Assembly (NCBI GenBank): GCA_963575745.1 | Contig: CAUYUJ010005603.1 | Coordinates: 419,862 to 483,861, forward strand | Direction: 5' to 3' | Length of the DNA stretch: 64,000 bases | Origin: Prorocentrum cordatum | Lineage: Eukaryota; Sar; Dinophyceae; Prorocentrales; Prorocentraceae | In this document: piece by piece, positions 46,398-54,945 of the stretch | Layout of the letters: each line of letters begins with the position of its first letter | How positions within the stretch are numbered: the stretch's first letter is position 1 | Made by a program: the position numbers and the translations under genes | The notes under the pieces: generated by a model | The model's database searches: none | Seen by the model: only the letters and a program-made list of their open reading frames with translations | What the model was told of the DNA's origin: nothing

Positions 46398-49300
46398 ATG
46401 CCAGTGACGGGTTTGTCAGGCTCGCTGACGCGGGCCTTGCAGTGGAAGGAGGCCGAGGCCAGGTCGTTCTTTCCCATACCTCTACCTCATCGGCCACAAC
46501 AAGGAGCTTCCTCTTCAGGCAGGTTGAGGACGCGCTGGGCACGACGCATGCGGGTGTGGCGTCGGGCCTGTGGGCTCATCGAGCTCATGAACGGGATGGG
46601 CCGCGGATCCCTGGAGGCGAGACCAACGGGCCAGCGCGAGGCGAGCGACAACGAGATGATGCTGGCCTGGCAGCTCGTGCAGCAGTATGCGTTACAGGAC
46701 GCAGCGCGGTACGAGCGCGACTGCCGGGGGCTTGCCCCGACAGGCGGTCAAGGGACGGATCTTGCCTGCGACAGAGGACCGCAGGACGCCTACACTGGAG
46801 AGCGCAAGGGTGTGAGCAAGCACGTGATGATGTGCGCAGCGGCGGTGGCAGAACCTCCGGACGACATGGTCGTTGACCTGCTGGAGGCGCTGCCCGACGG
46901 CGAGCGCCAGTACTATTCGGACGAGCAGAACGTCCTGGACTACAGCGGCAAGTCCGGGGTTCTCTTCGAGGAGCTGGAGGAACGCTTCGCTTTCGTGGGG
47001 GGCTCGACGTCCGAGTACGCCCGCTACCTGATGCGGGCCGATCTGCCGAAGGACATGTGGACGTTCGAGGACCCCAACGATGTCCAGGCCTACTGCGGGT
47101 TTAGTTGTGTACCTAAGAAGGAGCCCGCTAAGCAGCGGAAGGTCCTGATGATGTGTGCCAGCAACTACGTGTGGGCGGACCCTCACCAGCGCGGCGACCA
47201 CGGGATGCACGGCGGGGCGGCCATCGCCTCCATGTGTGTCCCGACGGACGAGTGGGGAGTGGCTGCTTTCGACGAGGACAACGCCTTCACCCGCCTCCGC
47301 GTCCCCGCTTGGATGGCCAGGTGGCAGGCATGCCCGCCGATCCGCGCCTGCTGGGTGTGGGGTAAGCTCAGCCAGCGTATGCGCGACAGGATGGGGCCGA
47401 CGGGCTGGATAGCCCCCTGCTACCATCGCCTGGCCATGGGCGGCTCGCACTCCGTGCACCTGCTCATGACGGTCAACATGGCGATCATCGGCAGGGCGCT
47501 GCTGGGCGTAGGCGCACGCTTGGGGGCGCTCGCGGGCGCCGCGGCTCCCGCCGACGGCGCGGCCTGCGGTGCGCCACGCACCTCGCCGCCCGAGGACGGG
47601 GGGCTGGAGGCTGGCAGCCGCGGGGATGCCGAGCCTGAGGACGCTCAGCAGCACCGCTACGACGACGACTGGCTGGGGCAGCAGTGCAGCTGCCGGGCTG
47701 CGCCGCCTAGCCCGAGGGGCTACAGCGTGGCGGAGTGGCTGGAGACAGTGAGGCGGGCGAAGAGAGATGACGAGCGTGTGATGGTGGTGATGCATCTCTT
47801 CGCTGGCCGTCGGCGGCGTGGTGACGTGCAGGAGGTGGTAGAGAGGCTGGCGAAGGAGCGGAGCTTGAGGGTGCTCTTCCTTTCCGCCGATCTCCTGGAC
47901 GACCCGCGGTGGGACCTGGCCAACCCCTCCACGTTCTCCTCCTTGATGGAGCTGTGCGAGGGCGGCTGGGTGGATATCGTACTGGGCGGTCCGCCTTGTT
48001 CAACCTGGTTGCGGGCACGCTACAATCGTCGCCGACCTGGTCCGCCGCCGGTGCGCTCGCGGCGGTGCCCCTGGGGGCTGCCAGGCCTCAGGGACTGGGA
48101 GGCCGCCAGAGTCGCGGAGAGTAACACCTTGACGCTGAACTTGTTGGCGCTCTGCGAGGCGTGCGGCCAGAGTGGCGGCGCCTTCCTCATCGAGCACCCG
48201 GAGGACCCAGGGCATGCGCCCTACCCATCCATCTGGAACACGACTGAGATGCTGGATTTCGAGACGAGGCGCTCGTCGCGGAGAGCGCGCTTGGACCAAT
48301 GCATGTTGGGCGGACGGACGAAGAAGCCCACGTGCCTGAGCGGCACGCTGCAGGGGCTGGAGGACCTGAACGAGCTGCGGTGTGACGGGTCCCATGCCCA
48401 CGAGACGGCCGAGGGCAAGCTGGCCGACGGCACCTTCCGCACGAGCCCGCTGGCCCAGTACCCCGAGAAGATGTGCGAAACGCTGGGCTCCTTGATTGTT
48501 CAGACCCTGGCCATCTTCGAGCAGACCGGCTTGGGCGGCACCGGGTGGCGAAGGCCGCCGGAGGCCGACAGGTCGGTCACCGCCTGGAGCTCGCGGAGCA
48601 CTACGACGCCAGCGGTAGCCGTGCGGAACGAGGATGTGCTTCGCGGTCGGGGGTTGGTGCTGGATGGGCCGCAGATGGCCTTCTACCTACACGTCGACGA
48701 CGGGGTGGTGATGGCTGGTGGCAGCGGCTGTGGCCCACGGGCCTCTGGGAAGATGCACCAGCTGGCGGATGCCCTGGCCGAGGCCGGCTTCGTGGTCACC
48801 GACCGCACGGAGGCCAGCGACATGCAGAAGGTGCTGGGCTACGCACCACAGGCGCGTCCGGCGCAGCTACGCTTGCCCCCGAAGAGGGCACGAGAGCTGG
48901 TGCAGCAGCTGGAGGCGATGGGCGCCACCCGCTCCCTCCACACCGAGGAGCTTCGGTCGCTCCTGGGGGTGTGGATCTGGGGCGCACTACTTCGGAGGGA
49001 GCTGCTCTGCATACCCAGCGCCGTCTTCAGGCTCCTGGAGAGGCACCCGCACCAGAGGGTGTGCACCTGGGCGACCGTCCGCAGGGAGCTGCGGGCTATG
49101 GCTCGAGTAGTCCCACTGATGTACGCCGACCTGGGAGCCCCGCCAGCCCCCGTGTATTTCGCGGCGGACGCCATGGGCGCCAACGTGGAGGACGACGGCG
49201 GTTGGGGCATCCTGGTGACAGACATGAGCGAGGACATCGCGAAGGACTTCATCGACACGGGCGGCAACTTGGGCTACACCGTGGCGAGACTGGACGGCGA

Positions 49301-49760
49301 GCTTACGGGATTGCGGCGTCCCGAGCAGGTCATCCGTCGGACGAAGCCCTTCAGCCTCCTCCCCGATCGAGTGTTCAAGCCCGACGAGGACTGGACGATC
49401 GTAGGAGCGGGGAGGTGGCGGGCGGCCGACCACATCACGCTGGGCGAGGGGCGCTGCGTCGTGAAGATCAGCAGACTGGCGGCCGCCACTCCTGCTTTAC
49501 ACCGCACCGTGCTGCCGATCCTGGAGGACAACCAGCCAGTCTCGGGTGCGGTATGCAAGGGGAGGTCCCCGGCGCACATGTTGAGCCACCTGTTGCGTCA
49601 GAAGACCGCAGCAGGGATGGCATCTCGTACGAAGATTCTGATTCCATGGGTGGAGACGCTCAGGCAGCCTGCTGATAAGATATCGAGGTGCCTGACTCGT
49701 GCTGAGCTCCGCGGCCTACCTCATGTCGGGGCCGAGGAAGCTGAACAGCACTTCTGTTGA
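46398..49760 (+). CDS. ORF2: reverse transcriptase-RNase H polyprotein with nested methyltransferase-like domain
   Basis: 1120 residues from the ATG at 46398; the frame is open back to the ORF1 stop. RT pieces are: template-grip region FSCVPKKEPAKQRKVLMMCA (~235-255), motif A GVAAFDEDNAFTRLRVP (~287-303), motif B YHRLAMGGSHSVHLL (~341-356), motif C FYLHVDDGVV (~761-771, the VDD metal-binding pair), then a primer-grip-like QKVLGYAPQ. Between motifs B and C lies ~400 extra residues, which include VMHLFAGRRRRGD (~462), VLGGPPCSTW (~527), FLIEHPEDPG (~596) and LDQCMLGGRTKKPT. This is the order of motifs I, IV (catalytic PC) and VI of C5-cytosine methyltransferases. RNase H follows: VYFAADAMG (~918), an ITLGEGRCVVK stretch, LPILEDNQ (~1041) and PADKISR (~1090). 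There is no integrase or protease domain; integration is assigned to ORF3. Confidence 0.9.
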   Translation: MPVTGLSGSLTRALQWKEAEARSFFPIPLPHRPQQGASSSGRLRTRWARRMRVWRRACGLIELMNGMGRGSLEARPTGQREASDNEMMLAWQLVQQYALQDAARYERDCRGLAPTGGQGTDLACDRGPQDAYTGERKGVSKHVMMCAAAVAEPPDDMVVDLLEALPDGERQYYSDEQNVLDYSGKSGVLFEELEERFAFVGGSTSEYARYLMRADLPKDMWTFEDPNDVQAYCGFSCVPKKEPAKQRKVLMMCASNYVWADPHQRGDHGMHGGAAIASMCVPTDEWGVAAFDEDNAFTRLRVPAWMARWQACPPIRACWVWGKLSQRMRDRMGPTGWIAPCYHRLAMGGSHSVHLLMTVNMAIIGRALLGVGARLGALAGAAAPADGAACGAPRTSPPEDGGLEAGSRGDAEPEDAQQHRYDDDWLGQQCSCRAAPPSPRGYSVAEWLETVRRAKRDDERVMVVMHLFAGRRRRGDVQEVVERLAKERSLRVLFLSADLLDDPRWDLANPSTFSSLMELCEGGWVDIVLGGPPCSTWLRARYNRRRPGPPPVRSRRCPWGLPGLRDWEAARVAESNTLTLNLLALCEACGQSGGAFLIEHPEDPGHAPYPSIWNTTEMLDFETRRSSRRARLDQCMLGGRTKKPTCLSGTLQGLEDLNELRCDGSHAHETAEGKLADGTFRTSPLAQYPEKMCETLGSLIVQTLAIFEQTGLGGTGWRRPPEADRSVTAWSSRSTTTPAVAVRNEDVLRGRGLVLDGPQMAFYLHVDDGVVMAGGSGCGPRASGKMHQLADALAEAGFVVTDRTEASDMQKVLGYAPQARPAQLRLPPKRARELVQQLEAMGATRSLHTEELRSLLGVWIWGALLRRELLCIPSAVFRLLERHPHQRVCTWATVRRELRAMARVVPLMYADLGAPPAPVYFAADAMGANVEDDGGWGILVTDMSEDIAKDFIDTGGNLGYTVARLDGELTGLRRPEQVIRRTKPFSLLPDRVFKPDEDWTIVGAGRWRAADHITLGEGRCVVKISRLAAATPALHRTVLPILEDNQPVSGAVCKGRSPAHMLSHLLRQKTAAGMASRTKILIPWVETLRQPADKISRCLTRAELRGLPHVGAEEAEQHFC

Positions 49761-51849
49761 GAAGGTAAAGCCGCACACCCTGGCAGCCTACAGGGCGGCG
49801 GCTATGAAGTTCGTGACCTACCTGGACGAGCACGGTGTTGTCCCCGACGGGCCCAAGCAGTGGGACGACCTGCTTGTCGAATACAAGAACGACATGCAGA
49901 TGACCAAGTGCAGTTTCGAGTACGCTGTCGTGGTAGTGGAGTTTGTCTTCCCACGCCTGAGGAGGAAGCTGACTTGGTCCCACTCGGTGACTAACGCATG
50001 GCGAGTGTCGGCCGAGGTGAAGCACGCGCCGCCGCTCGGCCGCGCGCCGGCCAACCTGGCCGCTATCTATTTCTCCTGCTGGGGCGTGCCGCGGCTGGGC
50101 GTAGGCTTGCTACTGCAGGTGGACCGCAGCCTGCGCCCGTCGGAGATGCTTCAGCTCAGAGCAAAAGACATATCCTTGCCATCGTCGAGAGGGGGACATG
50201 ATTTGCAGCCAAATTGGGTTATCCACTTGGGAGCCAAGTCGGGGACAAAGGCCAAGAGGATGCAGTTCGCCATTATTCTGGAGCAGGGCGGAGTACTGGA
50301 GAACCTCTTGCACCGAGTAGTCTTGGGAACGCCGCCCGAGGGGCTCCTCTTTCCTTACTCGCTTGTCGACTACAGGCATCGGCTCAAGCAGTTTGAAGCA
50401 GCCCTGGGCCTCGACATTCACTGCACGCCACACTCGGCGCGCCAAGTTTCGCCAGCGATTCCGTGGCTCGTGGTGTCCCCTTCCAGGACATCAAGGAGGC
50501 AGGACGGGGGCTCACCGAGTCCAGCCTCCGCATCTACGTGGACGTCGTCACCGCCTCCCGGGTCCTGGTGCAGGCTGAGCAGCGAGGTATCGCACCGCTC
50601 ATCCGCGAGACGGCCGAGAAGCTGCCCTACTACTTCCCGGAGGGCATCTTCGGCGAGGGGGAGGGCCTCCAGCATGCCGCCAGCGGGTTGGCGCAAGGGC
50701 CAGGACGGCGCCTGGGTGCTGCCGACAGAGGGAGTCCCTCCAGCGCCGCTGGCGGGGGGCCGCCGGGTGGCCTCGCCAGCACCGCGGGCCCCAGCCCAGT
50801 CGCCTGCGCCAGCACTGGGCGCCCTGGTGGATGGGCTGCTGGCGGGTCCGCAGCAGCCGGGGGATGCAGCGGCGGGCGCGGGCGCGGCCGAGGCCGAGGC
50901 GCCAGCGCCGGCGGCCCCAGGCGTGGCGGCACTGAGGCCCCCGCAGCCGCTGGTGGCGCAGCCGCTAGCAGCGGGCGCGGCCGCGGGGCAAAGGCGCGCG
51001 CGCTGGAACAGCTGGTCGCTGTTGCGCGCGGCCTGGCTCATCGCAAGGTGGTGCGGACGCTCGACTACTCGGGGAGTGACGTGGGCGGCGGTCGCCGCGA
51101 TGCTGATCGGGTGGAGCTACATGGCCGGGCCACTCGCCCACCTCGGGACCATGATGGGTGTCGTGGCCAGCGTATCAGTCTCGGCTGGCAAAGTGGTCGA
51201 CAGCAGCCTCGGGGCAGTCATCACGGCAGCGCAGGGCGTGTCCGACTTCGCCGTGACGTCGTCCCGCAGCTCGGCGAGCCTCCTGCAGGAAGCCTGGCGC
51301 GGGGTCGACATTACCAACCTGCACGTCCGCCAGCGCCACGCCGAGCGGCTAGCGGACGACCCCGAGATCCTGCAAGCCTGGATCGAGCGCGAGTTCCTGA
51401 CAGGCGAGCCTCGCCCGCCAGGAGCCGAGCAGGTCACCACCGCGATCTCTGAAGCTTCGGTGAACATACCTCACATGTCAGAGAGATGGCAGATGATGAT
51501 CTGGCCAAGTCAATACCGCGAGCTGCACATGACACTTGACCTGCTGCCGTCCGGGTTCTACGGAGTCCACATGGTCGAGCGGATCGTAAACTTCAAGGTC
51601 CAGTGGAGCAACCCAGTCTGGAGCAGCCTCGACTGCGACATCAGCTCAGAGAAAGATACAGTCGTGGCGCACATAAACTCCACCCTGGAGGGGCTCCCAC
51701 TCCCCGAGATACGCTACATGTCCATGACTGATCGTGAAATTCAAGTTGCCAGGCTCCCAGGTGCCTGGATCAACATTGCCCGTAGGCTATTTCGTGCTGT
51801 ATATATGGCAGTTAAGAGTGTTTTGCAGCTCGTTTTGTTCGGAGTCTAG
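49723..51849 (+). CDS. ORF3: tyrosine recombinase, with two frame breaks
   Basis: Overlaps the ORF2 end by 38 bases in another frame; ATG at 49723. An N-terminal SAM-like part (VKPHTLAAYRAAAMKF) precedes the catalytic domain. The first Arg is in RSLRPSEMLQLRAKDI (~residue 136), Lys is in SGTKAKRMQF, and the HxxR box is TPHSAR (~236). Just after HSAR (50442) the homologous sequence continues in the third frame (FASDSVARGVPFQDIKEAGR, then SSLRIYVDVV with the nucleophilic Tyr). Near 50675 it returns to the first frame (GWRKGQDGAWVLPTEG). So the ORF is open throughout but the Tyr is reachable only through two offsetting shifts. The C-terminal ~340 residues are a Pro/Ala linker, two hydrophobic stretches (~440-490) and an unrecognised domain with MSERWQMMIWPSQYRELHMT. 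The stop is at 51849. Confidence 0.85.
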   Translation: MSGPRKLNSTSVEKVKPHTLAAYRAAAMKFVTYLDEHGVVPDGPKQWDDLLVEYKNDMQMTKCSFEYAVVVVEFVFPRLRRKLTWSHSVTNAWRVSAEVKHAPPLGRAPANLAAIYFSCWGVPRLGVGLLLQVDRSLRPSEMLQLRAKDISLPSSRGGHDLQPNWVIHLGAKSGTKAKRMQFAIILEQGGVLENLLHRVVLGTPPEGLLFPYSLVDYRHRLKQFEAALGLDIHCTPHSARQVSPAIPWLVVSPSRTSRRQDGGSPSPASASTWTSSPPPGSWCRLSSEVSHRSSARRPRSCPTTSRRASSARGRASSMPPAGWRKGQDGAWVLPTEGVPPAPLAGGRRVASPAPRAPAQSPAPALGALVDGLLAGPQQPGDAAAGAGAAEAEAPAPAAPGVAALRPPQPLVAQPLAAGAAAGQRRARWNSWSLLRAAWLIARWCGRSTTRGVTWAAVAAMLIGWSYMAGPLAHLGTMMGVVASVSVSAGKVVDSSLGAVITAAQGVSDFAVTSSRSSASLLQEAWRGVDITNLHVRQRHAERLADDPEILQAWIEREFLTGEPRPPGAEQVTTAISEASVNIPHMSERWQMMIWPSQYRELHMTLDLLPSGFYGVHMVERIVNFKVQWSNPVWSSLDCDISSEKDTVVAHINSTLEGLPLPEIRYMSMTDREIQVARLPGAWINIARRLFRAVYMAVKSVLQLVLFGV

Positions 51850-52032
51850 GGTGGTCACCGAAGATTTAGGAGTTTTCTGGTGCACACTGCGAGGGCGGGC
51901 CTGGGGGGCTTGCTTTCAATTTTGATTGTGTTCCAGGTTCCTTCTCAACTCATCAAGGTCCGAGCACATTTTGTGCCCCGGGTGAAGGACCAAGCTGTTG
52001 AGACACATACAGCTCGCAAGCGGAGGTGGGAA

Positions 52033-52138
52033 GAGCTCGGCGGCAAACTGAGTTTAGCAAGCCTTGAAGCAATTTTATTGTACTTCTCGCCTCCTCAGCA
52101 AAACATTCCAGGGGTGGGTCGAAACGGACACCATCATG
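52033..52138 (+). repeat. Split direct repeat B1
   Basis: Starts GAGCTCGGCGGCAAACTGAG and ends GAAACGGACACCATCATG. It is repeated at 52449-52554 (offset 416). Confidence 0.95.
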
Positions 52139-52423
52139 GGATAATAATCGTAGAGCATGAGTGTTGATGTGCACCGACAGTTTGGGGTGGGATCGTGGAA
52201 TTTTCCTTGGAGCCTCGGAGCCCGCAGGGGCGTGCCAGCTTGTTGGGGGGCCTTTTCGCCGGTGGGCCTCGTTCCCGGCCTGGCTCCCCTCGGCCCTCCA
52301 AAACGGGTGGGCTCGGTAGGTTGTGTTTTGGTTGCCCGTGAAGGCCCCCCTGCCCTCGCGTGTGCGGCACGGCCTGCTCCGCAACCGTACCATATGGCTC
52401 CAATCTGGTACAGATTATCGCGA
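52139..52423 (+). repeat. Split direct repeat A2
   Basis: Same 285 bases as A1, directly abutting B1. It is followed by 25 C-rich bases before B2. Confidence 0.95.
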
Positions 52424-52448
52424 CCCCCCCACCGTCCCCCGCCGAGCC

Positions 52449-52551
52449 GAGCTCGGCGGCAAACTGAGTTTAGCAAGCCTTGAAGCAATTTTATTGTACT
52501 TCTCGCCTCCTCAGCAAAACATTCCAGGGGTGGGTCGAAACGGACACCATC

Positions 52552-52554
<3 letters not shown>
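52449..52554 (+). repeat. Split direct repeat B2 (right end)
   Basis: Same 106 bases as B1, ending in ATG and running straight into the right-flank (ATG)n. Confidence 0.95.

Positions 52555-52621
<67 letters not shown>
52552..52621 (+). repeat. ATG microsatellite, right flank of the retroelement
   Basis: Pure (ATG)n of about 23 units, the continuation of the left-flank microsatellite across the insertion. Confidence 0.95.
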
Positions 52622-52622
<1 letters not shown>

Positions 52623-53102
52623 ATATGCCAGCGTACCGCATCAACCTGCCCACAGACATTGAGAAGCTGTTGATGGTGACGACGAGCAGGGACAGAGACA
52701 CTGGGAGAAAACGATAAAACAACTAACGCTTTCCACGCACAGGCAGATGCGGGAGAGCAAGGGCGAACATCCGATTCGCACCATCAGATGGCAATGGCGG
52801 CGAGAACGACCCTCAGGGAGAGACATTGGGACGAGAAGCTGACTGGGCCACACCCTGTGGCAAAGGTGGCACGCCGCCCCAAGGCCCCGCCCCAAGGGCG
52901 GTTCCCAAAACCGAAGCGCCAGGGACCCCAGACGACAAGGATGCAACATCCAAGGAATTCGTACATGGGTGCCTCGGGCAAGAGGGGACTTCATAAGGAG
53001 GGGCGACTTTGAGAGAACAACGTGCGGACGCAACCCTCATGCTCACCCGTCTCAAACATTGCTGGACCCTCGCTGCCGACGACGATTTCAGCTGCCCCCG
53101 AC

Positions 53103-54085
53103 TCAGATGCCACAATATAACAAAAACCACTGGTGCTGGGGACCATGACGAGCGTAAATCTGACCGCCGAGCCCATTACTGCCCACCTCATATCCACTGA
53201 ACACCTTCGAGCTGATGGCACGAGACTGACTTAGGTAGTAGAAGCGCTTCTGACCCAGAGGGGGGAGGTCCCTTGGCACCCTGAACTCTCTCAGGACCTG
53301 GTCAATGGGGCTGGTGAACAGAACTTTCCCGATCGACAGAGCTTTCCTAACGCAGAGGGGCACACCAATGTACTGGGCTTACGAGTCAGGGTATAGGCAC
53401 GACCAGTCGGTTCCTCTCCTTGTGGGCTGCGCGCAGGGACGATCGAAGCCACCGCGGCACGCATGGACGCCTCCATCAAAGGCTTCTGGAGACCGAGGAC
53501 CATGAGACAAGAGGCACATCGCTTGCCAGGCCCAGTGTTGCGAGCCATTTTGCGCCTGACACTGCCAGCATCGCTGTCATCAAGCATCATCACGTCCGAA
53601 GCGGCACGAGTCAACGAGCCGAGTTGCTCACGAAGGGACTTCATCTCAGCTTCAATCTTCTCACACACACACTCTACGAAGTTTGCCAACCTGCTCGAGA
53701 GCCACCTGGTGAATTGCTTCATCCTGGAGACGCTTAATTTCTGAAGCCAGTCATTCGTGGTCTTCTGAAGGATTTTGACCCCACCCTGCATTTTCGCGAA
53801 ATCCGATTGCACATTCTGGACCTGGGAACGACAGGAAGAGAGCTCCGAGTCCGTCTGGGTGGAAACGTCCTTCACTATCTGTGTGAGACCCGAGATCTCC
53901 TCACTCAAGTTGATGGACGAAACCATCAAATCCTCAATACCCGGGGGCGAGGGCGGGCTCATCTCTGGCGCCAGCAACGGGAACGACAATGGAGAGTCTT
54001 GGGGGTCGATCGGAATGGTTACCGCCCCTGCAACAGGCGTCGGAGCCGTGGCGCCGCGGCTCAGCAGGGCAGGGAAACCAGCCAT
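53103..54085 (-). CDS. Retroposed hypothetical coiled-coil protein, probably frameshifted
   Basis: From the ATG at 54085 the first frame gives 264 residues to a stop at 53291. There is a Pro-rich start, then a long helical region with VKDVSTQTDSELSSCRSQVQ and LSSRLANFVECVCEKIEAEM that is likely coiled coil. A DVMMLDDSDAG acidic turn and a GLQKPLMEASMRAAVASIVP segment follow. In the last ~25 residues the second frame (53363-53103) reads more like protein: PLCVRKALSIGKVLFTSPID, QVLREFRVPRDLPPLGQKRF, GYEVGSNGLGGQIYARHG. I therefore infer one gene with an indel near 53340. The style resembles a family often seen in dinoflagellate genomes as retroposed copies, possibly linked to LINE ORF1-type proteins. 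I cannot name a function. Two DinoSL relicts lie upstream. Confidence 0.5.
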
Positions 54086-54199
54086 CGCGCCCGAGGGGAA
54101 GGAGGGCCGGAGAGCGCGACGCGCGGCAAGGCCCGAGGGAGCAGGGGACGGGGGGCCCTGGGGCAGGAGAAGCGGAGCGTCCCAGATCGCGCTGATCAC

Positions 54200-54236
54200 C
54201 TTGGGCCAGAACGACCTTAAGCCAAAACGGCTACGG
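54200..54236 (-). other. Two tandem DinoSL relicts
   Basis: The minus strand from 54236 reads CCGTAGCC, GTTTT, GGCTTAAG, which is 19 of 21 matches to DinoSL. It is followed by a truncated second copy TTCTGGCCCAAG (54211-54200). These lie upstream of the minus-strand gene at 53103-54085. Confidence 0.88.
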
Positions 54237-54264
54237 CTGATGATGACGACGATGATGATGATGC

Positions 54265-54296
<32 letters not shown>

Positions 54297-54580
54297 CTGA
54301 TGCTGATGATGATGCTGATGATGATGATGGTGATGATGATGATGCTGATGATGATGGTGATGATAATGGTGATGATGACGGTGATGACGGTGATGATGCT
54401 GATGCTGATGCTGACGGTGATGATGCTGACGGTGATGATGATGATGATGATGATGATGATGACGATGATGATGACAATGATGATGACTATGACGAAGAGG
54501 AGGAGAGGAGGAGCAGGTGGAGGTGGAGGAGGTGGAGGAGGAGGAGGAGGAGGAGGAGGAGGTGGGGGGGGAGGGAGACA
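54237..54580 (+). repeat. ATG/GATGCT and GGA microsatellites
   Basis: Imperfect (GAT)n with GCT and GGT variants to about 54495, then (GGAGGT)n and (GGA)n to 54565. It lies directly upstream of the DinoSL relicts on the minus strand. Confidence 0.9.
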
Positions 54581-54945
54581 ACCCTGCGCTTCTAGCCCAA
54601 TGTGGGCGGGCCGGTGGGCCTGCCGCTGGTACTCCTCGGGGCACCGCTCGGCCCTCCAGCGACGGCGCCGCGGCAGCTCGGCCGCCGAAGAGCGCCGTGA
54701 GCAGGGCCCAAGGGCAGTCCGGAGCCCATGTGTTCCAAACGCTCCCTTGACTGGGATCTCGTTTCCACAGGAGCACTATGGTCTCCATCTTCCCTCCCCT
54801 CCTTCCTCCTTCCTCCTCCCTCCTTCCCTTCTCCCTTCTCCCCCCTGCCTACTCGCTTCTATACTGCCTGCAACCTGTGAAATGATGGTCGACACTTTCG
54901 TGGGTTACTGTGAGGGTCCAGCGGAGTGATGTCCTACGCGGATTA
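54581..54945. other. No gene recognised
   Basis: GC-rich unique DNA with a pyrimidine tract at 54790-54850. Confidence 0.4.

Larger units (their letters stand above)
44020..52554 (+). mobile_element. YR retrotransposon with split direct repeats (PAT/Ngaro-like)
   Basis: Order along the DNA is A1 (44020-44304), ORF1, ORF2 (RT/RNase H with a nested methyltransferase-like domain), ORF3 (tyrosine recombinase), B1 (52033-52138), A2 (52139-52423), B2 (52449-52554). This A1-internal-B1-A2-B2 arrangement is the hallmark of PAT/Ngaro-type elements. Their RNA can be copied to full length from the overlapping repeats and a circular DNA is integrated by the YR rather than by a DDE integrase. By eye A1 and A2 (285 bases) are identical, as are B1 and B2 (106 bases), which suggests recent insertion. 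ATG precedes A1, sits at the B1/A2 joint and ends B2, and both flanks are (ATG)n. Only ORF3 shows damage. Confidence 0.88.

Noticed and set aside
44020-52554. Reading the A repeats as LTRs of a Gypsy/Copia element
   Set aside because: The right end is B1-A2-B2 rather than a simple terminal repeat. There is no DDE integrase or aspartic protease, and a tyrosine recombinase is present.
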